Part shown: in pieces, positions 11,543 to 12,053 of the stretch
Position numbering within the stretch: the stretch's first letter is position 1
Layout: the number at the start of each line of letters is the position of its first letter
Assembly: GCA_900546995.1 (NCBI GenBank)
Contig: URFF01000053.1
Location: 1 to 12,053, forward strand
Direction: 5' to 3'
DNA length: 12,053 bases
Source: an uncultured Sutterella sp.
Lineage (GTDB): Bacteria; Pseudomonadota; Gammaproteobacteria; Burkholderiales; Burkholderiaceae_F
Notes under the pieces: generated by a model
What the model was told of the DNA's origin: nothing
Seen by the model: only the letters and a program-made list of their open reading frames with translations
Database searches by the model: none
Position numbers and translations under genes: made by a program

Positions 11543-12053
11543 TCAGTGGCGTTGTTCAAAACGAGTTGCCAGCCGTTGGGTAGCTTCTTCAATTAAAGTC
11601 CAGAATTTATCAGCGTTGAGTTTTACGGCGACCTGAGTGTGACAATCCGCCGGCGCTGCTCGTCTTAAGTCGGCCACAGTCATGCCACTAGTGTATTGCC
11701 CGCGGTATTCCACGTGCACGGGCGCCTTTCGAGTTTCGATCACGCTGGGGTCAATCACGTACGCCACCGCGCAGGGGTCGTGAACTGGGGGTTCCGTTAA
11801 ACCTTTGGAGCGCTTATAGGTTTCGGAGAAGTGATGCAAGACGTCGCTTAAAAATTTCCCGACGGGGGTGCCGATTTTCGAAACTCGTTCTTTAACGCTT
11901 TCGGTCGCCAAGGCTTGATACGTGAGATCAAGCCCCACCATGGTGATTGGCCACTTTTCTTCAAACACGATGTGAGCGGCTTCCGGATCATTTTCAATAT
12001 TGAATTCCGCCATAGGGGCAACATTACCGATGTGATAGCCTCCTCCCATCAGC
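11543..12053 (-). CDS. Nucleoside hydrolase (IunH/Rih family), C-terminal part
   Basis: This family splits ribonucleosides into base and ribose with a calcium-bound active site. The visible 168 residues begin at an internal Met in the family block MGGG...GN; the frame runs off the right edge, so about the first 140 residues are missing. Seen here: MGGGYHIGNVAPMAEFN (1-17; E15 and N17 correspond to family substrate contacts), DPEAA (21-25), the GLDLT strand (39-43), and PVHDPCAVAYVIDP (88-101) with the HDP motif whose Asp binds calcium. The substrate cannot be told from this part. It is the upstream gene of an operon with the YgbA-like gene and the nitroreductase. Confidence 0.9.
   Translation of the reverse strand, partial: LMGGGYHIGNVAPMAEFNIENDPEAAHIVFEEKWPITMVGLDLTYQALATESVKERVSKIGTPVGKFLSDVLHHFSETYKRSKGLTEPPVHDPCAVAYVIDPSVIETRKAPVHVEYRGQYTSGMTVADLRRAAPADCHTQVAVKLNADKFWTLIEEATQRLATRFEQRH

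Overview
The window looks like chromosomal DNA of a Gram-negative bacterium. LpxH (lipid A synthesis), a lipobox lipoprotein and a YgbA-type protein point to Proteobacteria. The style of the genes (an N-terminal-cysteine C69 dipeptidase, single tRNA-Arg genes, an asaccharolytic-looking set) is most like gut Betaproteobacteria such as Sutterella or Parasutterella. That placement is inference from protein flavour; there is no rRNA in the window. No transposase, CRISPR array or phage structural gene is visible.

Layout. Left end: tilS on the + strand, reading in from the left edge and closed by a strong terminator. It faces a tRNA-Arg(ACG) gene on the - strand that has its own terminator. Upstream of that tRNA is a - strand pair, a lipoprotein followed by an overlapping short-chain dehydrogenase. 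Next come two - strand genes that look like one operon: a PuuD-like class I glutamine amidotransferase hydrolase and an APC-family amino acid/polyamine permease. A 253-base gap with hairpins separates them from lpxH. Then comes a large C69-family dipeptidase with a C-terminal extension. Its roughly 110-base leader looks like an attenuator: it has a promoter, a small leader ORF and mutually exclusive hairpins. Upstream of that is ogt.

A second, identical tRNA-Arg(ACG) gene follows, transcribed leftward. Immediately to its right, back to back with the tRNA promoter, a + strand promoter drives a two-gene operon. The first gene encodes an unrecognised 83-residue protein. The second encodes a UmuD/LexA-type self-cleaving protein with an unusual basic, ribbon-helix-helix-like N-terminal region. 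No umuC lies beside it. This control region and operon, together with the dipeptidase leader, are the most interesting parts of the window.

Right end: a tightly packed - strand operon enters from the right edge. It holds a partial nucleoside hydrolase, a YgbA-family cysteine-rich protein (a family linked to nitric oxide response in enterics) and a SagB-like nitroreductase fused to an N-terminal coiled coil.

Functional themes are tRNA supply and decoding (tilS, two tRNA-Arg), DNA damage (ogt and the UmuD-like operon), envelope lipid A (lpxH), peptide and amine scavenging (C69 dipeptidase, PuuD-like hydrolase plus permease, nucleoside hydrolase), and possible nitrosative or redox stress (YgbA, nitroreductase).
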